A stretch of DNA of 64,000 nucleotides. Origin: Nicotiana tabacum. Lineage: Eukaryota > Streptophyta > Magnoliopsida > Solanales > Solanaceae. Below the pieces are notes generated by a model. It made no database searches and was not told the origin of the DNA. It saw only the letters and a list, made by a program, of their open reading frames with translations. The stretch is taken from positions 26,714,822 through 26,778,821 of the forward strand of contig NC_134101.1 in assembly GCF_000715075.1 (NCBI RefSeq), given 5' to 3'. Made by a program: the position numbers and the translations under genes. Of the stretch, positions 11,064 through 21,590 are shown piece after piece; position 1 is the first letter of the stretch, and the number at the start of each line of letters is the position of its first letter.

Positions 11064-12657
11064 TTCTCCATCTCTAAATCCATAGTGATACGCTCCCACT
11101 TCCACTCAGGAATTTCTAACTTCTGAAGCAAACCACCAGTTCTCTGATGCTCGTACTTAACTTGCTGACAATTTAGACACCGAGTTACATATGTAACTAT
11201 ATCCTTTTTCATTCTCCTCCACCAATTGCCGCAAATCTTAATATATTTTGGCGGTACTTGGATGAATAGAGTACCTGGAACTGTGTGCCTCTTCAAGAAT
11301 TAATTCACGAAACCCATCCACATTAGGCACACAAATACGACCTTGCATTCGCAGAACTCCATCTTCCCCCATAACAATTTGTTTAGCATCACCGTGCCGC
11401 ACCGTGTCCTTAAGGACAAGTAAATGAGGATCATCATACTGCCTCTCTCTGATACGCTTATATAAAGAAGACCGAGCGACTGTGCAAGCCAGAACCCGAC
11501 TAGGTTCTAAAATATCTAACCTCACGAACTGATTAGCCAAAGTCAGATCATCTGCAGCTAATGGCCTCTCACCAACGGGAATATACGCAAGACTGCCCAT
11601 ACTCACAACCTTTCTTCTCAAAGCATCGGCCACCATATTGCCCTTTCCGGGGTGATACAAAATGGTGATATCATAGTCTTTCAATAACTCCAACCATCTT
11701 CTCTGCGTCAAATTAAGATCCTTTTGTTTGAACAGATACTGAAGGCTACGATGATTAGTAAATACCTCACACGAGATAACGTAGAGGTAATGCCTCCAAA
11801 TCTTCAGTGCATGAACAATGGCTGCCAATTCTAAGTCATGAACAGGATAATTCTTCTCGTGAACTTTCAACTGTCGTGATGCATATGCAATTACCTTGCC
11901 ATCTTGCATTAATATTGCACCAAGCCCAATGTGAGATGCGTTACAATATACCGTATACGATCCTGAACCTGTGTGTAATACCCATACTGGCGCCGTAGTC
12001 AAAGCGGTCTTGAGCTTCTGAAAGCTCAACTCACACTCGTCTGACCATCTGAATGGGACACCTTTCTGGGTCAGTCTCGTCAGTGGGCTTGCTATTCTAT
12101 GAAAACCCTTTCACAAACCGACGATAATAACCTACCAAACCAAGGAAACTCCGGATCTCTGTAACTGAAGTAGGTCTAGGTCAATTCTGAACAGCCTCTA
12201 TCTTGTTAGGATCCACATTTATGCCTTCTGCCGATACAACATGCCCCAAAAAGGCAACTGAGTCTAACCAAAACTCACATTTTAAAAACTTGGCATATAA
12301 CTGATTATTCTTCAAAGTATGAAGCACACTCCGAAGATGTTGCTCATGCTCCTCTCGACTGGTGGAGTAAATTAAGATATCATCAATGAATACAACAACA
12401 AAAGAATCCAAATAGGACTTGAACACCCGATTCATCAAATCCATAAATGCTCCTGGGGCATTTGTCAACCCAAATGACATCACTAGAAATTCGTAATGCC
12501 CATACCGAGTTCGAAAAGCTGTTTTAGGGACATCAGATGCCCTAATCTTTAACTGATGGTAACCAGACCTCAAATCGATCTTCGAAAATACCTTGGCACC
12601 CTGAAACTGATCAAATAGGTCATCAATTCTTGGCAACAGATATTTAACCATGACACT
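11064..12657 (-). pseudogene. Partial pol of element B (RT, RNase H, integrase zinc finger)
   Basis: Read on the minus strand from 12657. RT comes first: [46 protein letters not shown] and the catalytic FIDDILIYS. After a frame change between 12181 and 12029 RNase H follows, with [36 protein letters not shown] and [11 protein letters not shown]; its first catalytic Asp appears as Asn in YCNAS. The integrase zinc-binding part ([19 protein letters not shown]...CLNCQQ) spans another frame change near 11240-11296. The frame then runs into the polypurine tract and LTR just after ERITMD, so the integrase DDE core is deleted. RT starts abruptly at a junction with LTR sequence at ~12657. The protein would be non-functional. 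Confidence 0.9.
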
Positions 12658-13127
12658 TAAATGAATCCGAAATGACTTCAAATTTGGCACTCAAGTCATA
12701 AATGACATAACAAAGCTATTCAAATTTTCAGAATCGGATTCCGGCTTCGATATCAAAAAGTCAACCCCGTGGTCAAACTTGGAAATCTTTAGCCTTTGAA
12801 TTACTGGTTTCCGTTAAATGGTCATAACGTGAGTTAGGGACCTCCAAATTAAATTTTGGGTATACGCCCAAATTCCAAATTACGATATGGACCTACAAAA
12901 ACTGTCAAAACACTGATTCGGGTCCATTTGATTAAATTGTTGACCAAAGTCAACTCAGTTGAGTTTTAAGGCTCTATTTCACATTTTAATCTATTTTTCA
13001 CATAAAAACTTTCCGAAAAATTTTACGGACTGCGCATGCAAGTCGAGGAATGTTAATTAGTGCTTTTCAAGGTTTTAGAACATATAATCACTTATTAAAT
13101 TTAAAGATGATATTGTGGGTCATCACA
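12658..13127 (-). repeat. 5' LTR fragment of element B
   Basis: About 470 bp similar to 10595-11063, including matching phrases from ATGAATCCGAAATGA to CTTATTAAATTTAAAGATGA. Its outer end on the minus strand is TGTGATGACCC at 13127. It joins RT sequence directly, so an internal deletion removed everything between. Confidence 0.85.
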
Positions 13128-13383
13128 CGGGGTATGGAACGTGCCATAATCTAACAACACGAACCTTCAAATTCCAACTCATTTTGGACATTTATATTTC
13201 GCTGATATAGTTATAGTTTGGAGCCATATTTTGTAGTGGGTCAAATTGAATAAATCACAATTTGTTTATGCGGAAGCTAAACCCTAAGCAATGTAGAGAA
13301 GCCAAACCTAAGCAAAAGTTACTGAAATAAATATTTCTAAGGAAAGACTATAAAGGATTTGGAACCTTAGTTTTCTAAAAACC
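13128..13383. other. Intergenic DNA, nothing recognised
   Basis: AT-rich, without a long ORF or known motif. It is the outer flank of element B; CGGGG follows the LTR end and would be one copy of the target duplication. Confidence 0.5.
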
Positions 13384-14070
13384 TAATTTTTATAAAAGGT
13401 ATGTGTAAGTGTCGAAACGTGTATTTGATTGTTTCATTATAAAAAAAGATACATACGATTATCTATATTGTACACAAATAAGGTTAGATACAACAAAGCT
13501 TGTACTGCTTTTTATTATTTAATTTTCAAATAAATAATTATTATTTCAACATAAAAGGAATGTGTAAGATACAAAACGAAAATTTAATTGATTCTTTCTC
13601 AAAAAAAGGATACCTACCATAACTGAATTATACACAAAAATTTAATTAAAGATACCTACAGTAATGTATATTGTACACAAATAAGGTCAGATACAAAGCT
13701 CGTACAAAATAAAGAATATTATTTCAACTTAAAAGGAATGTGTAAGATACAAAACGAAAATTTAATTAATTCTTTCTCAAAAGAGGATACCTACTATAAC
13801 TGAATTATACATAAAAATTTAATTAAGGATACCTACAATAATGTATATTGTACATAAATAAGGTCAGATACAAAGCTTGTACTAAATAAAGAATTATTAT
13901 TTCAACTGAAAAGGAATGTGTAAGATATAAAATTTAATTGATTCTTTCTCAAAAAAAGATATCTACCATAACTGAATTATACACAAAAGTTTAATTAATG
14001 ATACCTATAGTAATGTATATTGTACACAAATATGGTCAGATACAAAGTTTGTACTAAATAAATAATACTT
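13384..14070. repeat. ~178-bp tandem repeat, nearly 4 units
   Basis: The marker AAAAGGAATGTGTAAGATA occurs at about 13553, 13731 and 13909, and a diverged form AAAAGGTATGTGTAAGTG near 13387. Each unit also holds GATACCTAC, an AACTGAATTATACA segment and ATGTATATTGTACA. The units are degenerate with small indels. No coding potential was seen. Confidence 0.8.
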
Positions 14071-14849
14071 CATCAATCTTTAATTAATTAGTTACAAAAG
14101 TCCCTACCATAACTGAATTATACAAAAAAAGTTAACTAAATTGTACTACTCTATGTTATTTATTTTCCAAATTAAAATCTATATTTAATAATATAATATA
14201 GATTCTGGTTAGTCAAAAACGTGAAATATATTTCCTATCATAATTAAAAAATAATTCTCATTCAACTATTACTTCCATTAGTTATGTTTTCATTTATAAT
14301 TCAAATTATTAATATTATCCTAAAATTATCAAGTGGCTTCATTTTAGCTTGCCACTTGGCTTAACCACATGCTTCACTACCCGACTTTTAATATAATATA
14401 GATTCAAATTATTTAATTTTTATTCAAATTTTCTTATCTTTGAATTTAATATATTTATTACATTTATTTTACAGTGTAAAACTTGATTTGAACTACTTAA
14501 GAAAAGTAGTGAATTTAGATTGAAGATTACTTGCATTGACTATCTTTCCTCCTTCTGTCCGTTAATTATTAAAGGAAAGAATGTGTGAGAATGTAAATCA
14601 AAATTTGAATTAATTTGTTTCCATTTTGATTTCATTAATTAATCATCTCTTTGTTCTTAGTTTACCAAGTGACTTCTTAATAACTAGCCACTTGGCTTAA
14701 CTATAATGCAAACTTTATGCTTTAGGTTGATATATAGTAGAAATCATGCTCTTAGTTTATATATATATATATATATTTGCAGTAAAAATCCTGCTTTGAG
14801 TTTATATTATGATAGAAATCATGCTTTAAGTCAAGTTTACTCAGTTTCA
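14071..14849. other. AT-rich intergenic DNA with short repeats
   Basis: The phrase TTTAATATAATATAGATTC recurs in close variants (ends near 14207 and 14404), and a CCACTTGGCTTAAC phrase occurs near 14353 and 14689. A TA dinucleotide run is at 14759-14777. No ORF of note. Confidence 0.5.
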
Positions 14850-15650
14850 TAAGTTAAAATCCCTTTATATACTCAATGAAATGACACATAAACAAAAATA
14901 TATCTCCATAGGTGGAATGATCATGCTAAAGAAAATGCACGAAACCTTGGGTCAATGCACTACCCTCTCTATAGCCATCAAATCTTTCATAAGATTTTTT
15001 ATGCCTACATTTACTCAAACAGATTACTTTTTCACCGTCTGTTTCTTTAAAGACACCGGAAGGGACGGTGGTCCTCTTACACGTTATCTCCACTCCTGAT
15101 CATTCGGGAGAGGAATGGTAGGTTTAGGATAACTGCATTGTACCAAACAAAGCGATAACAATCCTTTACTACAACAAATCTCACTCCCAAAATTGAAGAA
15201 GGGGCCTAAGGATTTTCTCATTAAGTTAAAAAAAAACATAACTTTCGGTCCTAAACTTTAGGGGCACTATGCCTTTATCCACTGATTCACTATTGTTTAT
15301 CTCAACCTCATTCCCATGACCAGCGAAATAAAGAACGAGGGAATACTCACTAGGCTGCATGTAATCATGTACCAGCCATTGTAAAGCTTCTTTTACAGGC
15401 ATGTGTTTTGTGTCCGTTTTCTACTCTATGAGCACAAGCAAAGAAGGTGGAGGAAAATGATATATTTAATTTGATCAAAAGATGTATCGTCGTCTTTAAC
15501 TTCAATATGACACTAAATGGATCCCAGTTAGTATGTTTGTATTGAGCGCCAATAAGAACTACTATTTTCCTAGCAGAAACAAATCCTCTGCCGTGGGACA
15601 ACAATTGGTAAGCATCTTTTGGGTCCTGGTAGGATGAAAACAAGACTTTT
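14850..15650 (-). pseudogene. Metacaspase-like pseudogene (type I plant metacaspase fragment)
   Basis: Metacaspases are cysteine peptidases with a caspase-like p20/p10 fold. Reading from 15643 on the minus strand, the frame gives SARKIVVLIGAQYKHTNWDP, like the first strand of the p20 domain. After a frameshift near 15400 comes MPVKEALQWLVHDYM, then LVLYFAGHGNEVEI, with the catalytic-His type GHG at 15313-15321. Further on, diverged NLPFLSRM and, in a shifted frame, SGVFKETDGEKV match the region after the catalytic Cys. The end (SALTQGFVHFL, STYGDI) matches the p10 part near 14900-14960. The DACHSG-type cysteine motif is not recognisable, and stops and frame changes occur throughout. No introns are evident, so this could be a retrocopy or one merged exon fragment. 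The ORF on the plus strand at 14881-15099 is a shadow. Confidence 0.72.
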
Positions 15651-17250
15651 TTCTTGTGCTTTAATTTTTGGTTGTATATTTTGAAAATCTTACAAATATA
15701 AGCAATAGAGTATTCTCAAATAAGCTAGAATAGAAGTAAATGACACAAATAAATATGAATAATCACAAAGATAAAATTATTATAACTTCATACAACCAAA
15801 AAAAATTGATTATTAAACTTATTATGCATGAAAAAGATATGTCAACTAAATATCATGGTAGAGATGCAAGAAGAAATGGAGCCAAGGGCTGCTCGATAAA
15901 GTTAGCTGAATTTTAATAAGAGTTTGAATTTATACAACAAAGTTTGACATATGTTCTTGTTTTAGTTTTATTATAACGGTAGCATTCGAGCCATCTTGTA
16001 TACATATCTACCATTTACAAAGACTTACACAATGTTTTAAGAAACATTCAAGGTACGTAATGTTTTTAAAAATTCTCATCTCAATTTATGCAGAGTTTTA
16101 ATTTCTGCACAAATTATATTTCTACACAGTTTTAATTCGGCACATATTTATTTAAAATCAGTATCGATCGAGATAGGTTATTAAATTTAGTCTATTTTAT
16201 TAAGCGTATTACATGATTAGGAGAGCCCCATAACATTTTTCAGTCAAAATATGTATTTTTCGGCCGGGTTTATATTTTAGTTGCCTAGATTTTAGTTAGA
16301 TGTCTGACCAAAAAAATAGTGACTTTTGTATTATAATCTTTCTTGGATGACCATAGTAAAAAATTTCCCTTCAAAAACTTACTTATACCTTATGGTTACA
16401 CCAATCCATAAGCACATATATATTGTGACAAGAGAACCCCTAACTAGTTTCTTTTTGCTACTTTTATATTTGCTTCAGCATTTGAGTTAATTTCTAATTT
16501 ATCCGGCAGCTGATCAAATGACGAAATTAGCTTTTTATTTGTTTCATGATACTGATGATTAGTTTGGCAGTGTACTTCTTGAGAAAGGCCAATTTCATGG
16601 TATATTTGTAACATCTAGCAATCTATAAATCTTCTTTAATTAGTTCAGTGTATCAGACTCCTTTTTGCAAAAGATGGAAGAAAAAGCTGTTTTCAAATCT
16701 TTGTTATTGTAGTGCTGAAAATGAGAAAAAGAAGATAGGATTAAATGCTAGAGGATGTAAATGAACTTTTCTTCAACTCTCAATAAAGTAATGGAATTTC
16801 TTTTGTTTCGTGCAATACCAAAAAATTACTGTTGCTTTTTGTCGCCATGGGTTTTTTTCTGAAAGCCCTTTTCGTTTCTTCTTCATATCCGTCCATATAT
16901 TTCGAATATGCACTAACATTGAGTTAATTAACTCAATAGTAAAATTCATATACTTGGAAGAAATTACAGATAACTTTTTGTTTTATAGCAAATGCTAATT
17001 GATAGTTTGACACCTTACAAAACTTCGTAAATAACCTATTTCAGTAAGTAAACCACAGTAACACTGTAAAAATCATTTTACAGTTCTGATGTATGTAAAT
17101 CAAAATCCTTCACAAATGTTAATGCAATTAATTGAGTTCAAGCGAAGGTAACCAATATTTTTGTTAAAAGCAAGTGTCAATCAAAAGGGTCGTCTGGCTT
17201 ATAGAGACATAAGTATATATTATGCAGGATTTAGTAAGAAGTGTAAACCC
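15651..17250. other. AT-rich intergenic DNA with a segment repeated at 49375-49690
   Basis: No gene found. The stretch 16555-16860 (TTAGTTTGGCAGTG..., GCTGTTTTCAAATCT, GTGCTGAAAATGAGAAAA, ATGAACTTTT) is alignable in direct orientation with 49379-49690. The ORF at 16810-16998 shows no family similarity. Confidence 0.6.
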
Positions 17251-17400
17251 AAATAGCCGTCTACTTAATCGCAGTGGAGTTATAATATATGCGTAATTTA
17301 CTTATTATATATGTATAATTATATATAATAAATATATAATCTATATATATGATTAGAAAAAATAAATAATGAATATAATATAGCCGGCTATTTGTGTAAG
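17251..17400. repeat. Short MITE-like repeat (AAATAGCCG ... CGGCTATTT)
   Basis: About 150 bp, AT-rich inside, with complementary ends AAATAGCCG at 17251 and CGGCTATTT at 17386-17394. A clear relative lies at 52337-52490 with the same internal phrases (TATAATATATGC, ATTTACTTAT, GATTAGAAAAA or GGTTAGAAAAA). A weaker relative may lie at 19430-19545. Confidence 0.6.
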
Positions 17401-17735
17401 CAAAGATTATATCTTGTAAAACTCAAAACAAACCACCCCTAAAGTATATAAACCGTGCTCCTCCACACACTCAATGTCTTTCAATATCCCATAAAGGGAA
17501 AGGAAGAAGTAAAACGAGAAAATCCCAGAAGAGGGTTGGTGAGGGAAACTAACGTCATGACTGAGGAGCTTCTGCAGTTTAAAAGCTTACTGTTTATTAT
17601 ACTGCAGAAGAATCCCTCTTTCACTCTCACGCTATAGCTGATTATATATACATATATTATTGAGACAATGATGGGACTCTGACAATTTCTTATTGTACGA
17701 CCCCTCCCTCCCTCCCTCGTCACAACTTACTAATA
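17401..17735 (+). other. TATA-like site followed by a short hairpin; no gene assigned
   Basis: TATATAAA near 17441-17448 is followed at 17569-17578 and 17601-17610 by a perfect 10-bp inverted repeat, CTTCTGCAGT and ACTGCAGAAG, with a 22-base loop and weaker flanking pairing (GAGG and CCTC). A 60-codon ORF covers it (17455-17637), with no family I recognise. It could be a leader or small-RNA hairpin, or chance. A CCCT repeat lies at 17701-17719. Confidence 0.3.
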
Positions 17736-18152
17736 GCTTGTTCGAATGGTTGTTATTTGTTGTATCATATCGTATTACTACTTTAAATACAATGTTTGTT
17801 TTGATTGTTAGTTAAATTTTATTGTATCGTATTGTTTAAAAACAAAAAATATTACTTTATTGAACGACCGATTTGATGGGGCCGCGTCGTTTTGTTATTT
17901 CTCTCATCTTGCCCCTTTTTATTAATTAAATAATCTTATTTTATCATTTACCCTATCTTTTTATATAATAATATTACCTCGTCCCTTACTTTTTCTTTAT
18001 AATATTGTAAGTTTATTATTTATATTATTGGTGCATGACATAATGAAACGACGATAAACAATACAATCTAATCAAATATTATATATATCAAAACGATACA
18101 GTACAATACAATAATATACGATAAACTATACATAACAACCCTCCAAACAAAC
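17736..18152. repeat. MITE-like element with ~37-bp imperfect terminal inverted repeats
   Basis: The left end GCTTGTTCGAATGGTTG is the imperfect reverse complement of the right end CAACCCTCCAAACAAAC. Pairing continues inward (TTGTTATTTGTTGTA against ATAACTATACATAACAA, and ATCGTAT against ATACGAT). The 417-bp interior is AT-rich and without ORFs. The style fits an hAT-like MITE, but no clean target duplication was identified. Confidence 0.6.
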
Positions 18153-19202
18153 CGAAGTATAATATTGACGATTGCTTAAGTACTCCTTTCAACCCCTACG
18201 TACTCCTCCATAATATCTTACTCATGTAGCAAATATTCGGATTGTTTTTGTAGGACTTTTCTCTAAATAGCACCATAAAAATAGCCACCTAACCAAGAAC
18301 CTTTTTACTTCAATTTAGGTATTATCGACTTTTATATACATATATATATTAAAGTCATATCGCTTTACTCGTTCACTCCTATTTATTATTGTATACTAAA
18401 TAATATGATCGTAGAAACTTATTAATTTCAAATCCTAAATCGTATCGGAGCACAACATGCGAAAAAAGAATTTGATTGTCAATGCACGTATCTTATAAAT
18501 TTCTATTTTATGCGAAGGAGGATCTATAGTAGATTATTTGATTTGGGTTCACGTGACTCGTGAGTCAAGTAATTTTTTACTCGAATTCTGCATTTATAGT
18601 ATTAAGTTGAATTATCATAGAAATTCATAAAATTCAATGTATGTACTTGTCGCCATCAGATAAGACAAACTTGAAGGGAAAGAGAGAGAAACGAGAAGTC
18701 CAAAAGGCGAGTTATAGGTCGAAGATGAAGTGAAAAATACAAATAACACGCTTTCCTTCTCAGTTTCTCTCATGCACGTCTGTGTATATATACTTACTTC
18801 TTACGTCATTATTCTTTTCTCTTCATCTTTTTACTTACTACTGTTCTTCTCTGCAATGTTTTCAGACAGAAAGGCAGAGACAGAAAAATAGTACTTAGCC
18901 TTATATTTGCAATATGGTTCATGAACTAGAGCTATCTACTATCTGCTATGCATATTATTGTGTCATAAACAGAAGCTGATTGACTCATTTCAATCTTCCT
19001 TCCTATTTCCATGCAATTCTAACGTTCTTTTCTTTCAAGTATTTCATGATCACTTCCAAACGCAAACTCCAATATCTGTTCCTTAATTTTCTAACTACTT
19101 CTATCAACTTGCTGACATTGTATCGCAGGACTACCCAGGTACAATATCATAAACAATACTTATCAAGCGAATTAACCCAAATAGTTGTTAGTCCAACCGC
19201 TT
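18153..19202. other. Intergenic DNA, nothing recognised
   Basis: AT-rich with pyrimidine-rich patches near 18750-18860. A 74-codon ORF at 18980-19204 has no recognisable domain. The absence of a gene call here rests on reading alone. Confidence 0.4.
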
Positions 19203-19428
19203 AAACTAAAAATAACAAAACCAACAAGGGTTTATGGTGGAGTGGTAAGACTACTTCATCTTTAACCAGAGATATCGGGTTCGAGTCCATAGGTATGGAG
19301 TCGCCTTTGTTAGGGAGCACTTTACCCCCAATGTGGGACTTTTCGGTGCGAATCCGGATTTAGTATGACACCCCAAAGTGGGTACCGAACACCGGGTGAA
19401 AAACCAAAAAAGAAAAACTAAAAATAAC
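19203..19428 (+). mobile_element. Au-type tRNA-derived SINE with 14-bp target duplication
   Basis: The body 19217-19414 carries a box-A-like GTGGAGTGGTAAG and box-B-like GGTTCGAGTCC, then GGTATGGAGTCGCC, TTAGGGAGCAC, and GTGGGTACCGAACACCGGGT near the end. It finishes with an A-rich tail. It is flanked by perfect 14-bp direct repeats, AAACTAAAAATAAC, at 19203-19216 and 19415-19428, which is diagnostic of LINE-assisted retrotransposition. The perfect duplication argues for a fairly recent insertion. It is a SINE and not a tRNA gene, since no cloverleaf forms past the B box. Confidence 0.9.
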
Positions 19429-19639
19429 CTATAGATATATATAATTCATGTATAATATATGTATGATTTGTATACCAGCTAGAAATCAAGTAAATAGTGA
19501 ATTTGGTCCACTATTTGTGTAAAAATCTCAAATTATGTATTAGTCATAAAATTATGTTTTTGACCCATTAATTAACCAAAGACTGGCTCGGCTCAACCAA
19601 GTAACATGTAATTCGACCTGCCATATTATGTGCAATTTT

Positions 19640-19818
19640 TATTTTCCTATACTATATATGAAATTTTATTACCCTCCCTAATCATGTTTTAACTTAATTA
19701 CATGAGCATATACAATTTATCAATTATATACAAATTAGTATTAATGAGTATCCATTTATATTAGGAATTGAATAGGGAATCAGTTATTTCTCATCCCTGC
19801 TCTCTCTCTCTCTCTCCG

Positions 19819-19894
<76 letters not shown>

Positions 19895-20410
19895 CTTTCC
19901 TCAATTTTTCTTCCTCCCTTTTTCTCTCCTTTTAATCCTCTCTTTTTAGGGAATTTATCAATGAATTTTAATTATTTTAATATAGAGCTTTAACTTAACA
20001 ATTTTCTTTCATTTTGCATAATTGTTGTTCGAATTGAAATTATCAATCAATAAATTTTGAAGCTGTATGACTCTCCACCATTGACACCCATTAAAGAGTT
20101 TCGAAACTTTGACTTCGAATTTGGGTTTTCAAAAACTATTATTTGTTTGGATTGAGTGTTGTTGCAAATAATTGAGAATATTCTTTAGAGTTTATATCTC
20201 AATTTTGAGGGTGTTTGGGGAAGATTAGACTTGATTTTGGCTTAATTTCATATTGAAACTCGAAAAAGAAGAAGAAGAGCACATGACATACAATAGTTAC
20301 GAAATTGTATTATAGTTGTATGTAAATTATATTTAAATTGTATTCTGTTTGTTATTATATATTTTTTTATTTGAATGTTATATGAAAGTTCAAAAATAGT
20401 TGTATAATGT
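19640..20410 (+). repeat. Dispersed repeat R, copy 1, containing a CT microsatellite
   Basis: The piece 19640-19800 resembles 52590-52760 and 20066-20410 resembles 53121-53470. Shared phrases include GACTCTCCACCATTGACA, TTTGGGTTTTCAAAAA, GAGGGTGTTTGG and TTTATTTGAATGTTATATGA. A third, inverted piece lies at 46350-46560. No ORF was found, and the terminal structure is unknown. Confidence 0.7.
19800..19891. repeat. (CT)n microsatellite
   Basis: About 90 bases of CT repeats with two interruptions (CCGT near 19816 and CTTT near 19826). Confidence 0.97.
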
Positions 20411-20534
20411 ATGGACATTTCGACTTTGACCTGGAATTAAAGACACTTCAAAGAACAAATGTAAAATAGGACGTGTTACGGGAATCTGTATCAAATCGCC
20501 ACTATTATACTTAGCCCCACGGTGGGAGCCAAAC
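20411..20534 (-). other. Extra primer-site and leader segment beyond the 3' LTR of C
   Basis: This matches 45580-45690, the true 5' leader: both have CCCCACGGTGGG(C/A)GCC next to the LTR and AATCTGTATCAAAT in the leader. The left copy stops at TGGACATTTCG, exactly where the gag start codon lies in the right copy. A normal insertion would end at the LTR with a target duplication, so this end is recombinant or truncated. Confidence 0.8.
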
Positions 20535-21186
20535 TATTTATCCTCAAAATCGGATAACAATTAAATTTGTAAGCGGTTTTAAGGATACGCGGATTAACTT
20601 GATACAAAGCGATAGATTAAGTTATTATTGAATAAACAAAGATAGAATAAATTCATACCACACGAGTTGGATAGTTTCAGCCTTAGTGAAATAGACACTC
20701 TCGAGTCGAGCTCACCACGACCGATACAGATGAAAAAGAACCAGAGCTAAAGACAGAAAAAATAATAATATATTACTTTTGAGTGCGTGTTTCCATATTC
20801 TTCATGAATTATCAGACCCCCTTTATAGAGTAAGGGAGTCCTATTTTAGGTACAACTCTATAAAAGATAAAAAATCTTCCAATTCACTGATTACGGGTTC
20901 CTTATCGATATGTGCCGAGATCCCCGCCGTGATATCCGGCTGGTCACGGATATTTCGACTTTCTGTTGGCTATGCTGGATTATCTGACAATGTTCTTCGG
21001 AGTCGTTCGAGGCTAGGATCGATTCCGGGACCATGGCCTCGATATTCTCGAGGGCGGGCATCATTCCCCCGGGATTTGGTCCGGTGGGACATTTGCTCGA
21101 TTTCAGTCCCTTGTCGCCATGTCTCGAGCCTGGCTTATTTTGTCGGAGGCCGGGATATACCATGAGCTCAATTTCACCCGCATATA
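20535..21186 (-). repeat. 3' LTR of element C (652 bp)
   Basis: Matches 45691-46030 at both ends. The segment ~20827-21134 is absent from the right copy. The minus-strand start reads TATATGCGGG where the right copy has TGTATGAGGG. ORFs on either strand inside it are incidental. Confidence 0.82.
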
Positions 21187-21187
21187 G

Positions 21188-21203
21188 ATAGTCCCCTCGT
21201 TTT
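21188..21203 (-). promoter_or_regulatory. Polypurine tract of element C
   Basis: On the minus strand GAAAAACGAGGGGACT lies two bases before the 3' LTR. The purine-rich run and its place fit the plus-strand priming site. Confidence 0.6.
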
Positions 21204-21371
21204 TCAGAGAGTAAACGACGAGAAAAGACATGAGCTTATGATTCTTACGTCGACACATTGTGACAGAAACAACAAAACATCTGAAACGTCTCCTTAGTCA
21301 AGTCATAATGGCATTAAATGCATGTCAGTCGTCGGTCGGTCGTCCCTAGACGCGACACGCCATCGAACTAC

Positions 21372-21379
21372 TATAAATA
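21372..21379 (+). promoter_or_regulatory. TATA box of the antisense gene
   Basis: TATAAATA lies about 220 bp upstream of the ATG at 21591, between the 3' LTR of C and the antisense gene. It is directed opposite to gag-pol and would place the transcript start near 21405. Confidence 0.6.
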
Positions 21380-21590
21380 CCCCCTCAATTGTTCATTTTT
21401 ACTTTACATCAAACCTTCTACTCTCGTACCTTCAAGATTTCAATACTCTTTAGCACTTTTACCCCGATTATTCGATGTCTTTTGCAAGAATTTTTACCCA
21501 TCTTCTACTCAAGCCAACAAGTCTAATCCTTCAACTTCCTTTCTTTCTTCATCTTTCTTAGATTTTCCTCCATCTTCATTTTCTAAAAGA

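Larger units (their letters stand above)
9020..13127 (-). mobile_element. Element B: Tekay/Del-type LTR retrotransposon, deletion derivative
   Basis: On the minus strand the order is a 5' LTR start (13127-12658), partial RT, RNase H, integrase zinc-finger region, then the 3' LTR (11063 to the T1 junction). The LTR start reads TGTGATGACCC at 13127 and TGTGATAACCC at 11063. Most of the 5' LTR, the primer site, gag, protease and the N-terminal part of RT are gone, and so is the integrase core. T1 interrupts the 3' LTR at 9020. The first five flanking bases are ATTGC at 9020-9024, so the same five bases should precede the T1 5' LTR outside the window. Element B is dead. Confidence 0.85.

Noticed and set aside
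14881..15099. 72-codon plus-strand ORF
   Set aside because: It is the antisense shadow of the metacaspase-like pseudogene.
18980..19204. 74-codon ORF upstream of the SINE
   Set aside because: No recognisable domain, no homologue in the paralogous segment, AT-rich; kept only as intergenic DNA.
19217..19300. Possible tRNA gene from A- and B-box-like motifs
   Set aside because: It continues into a SINE body with an A-rich tail and a 14-bp target duplication.
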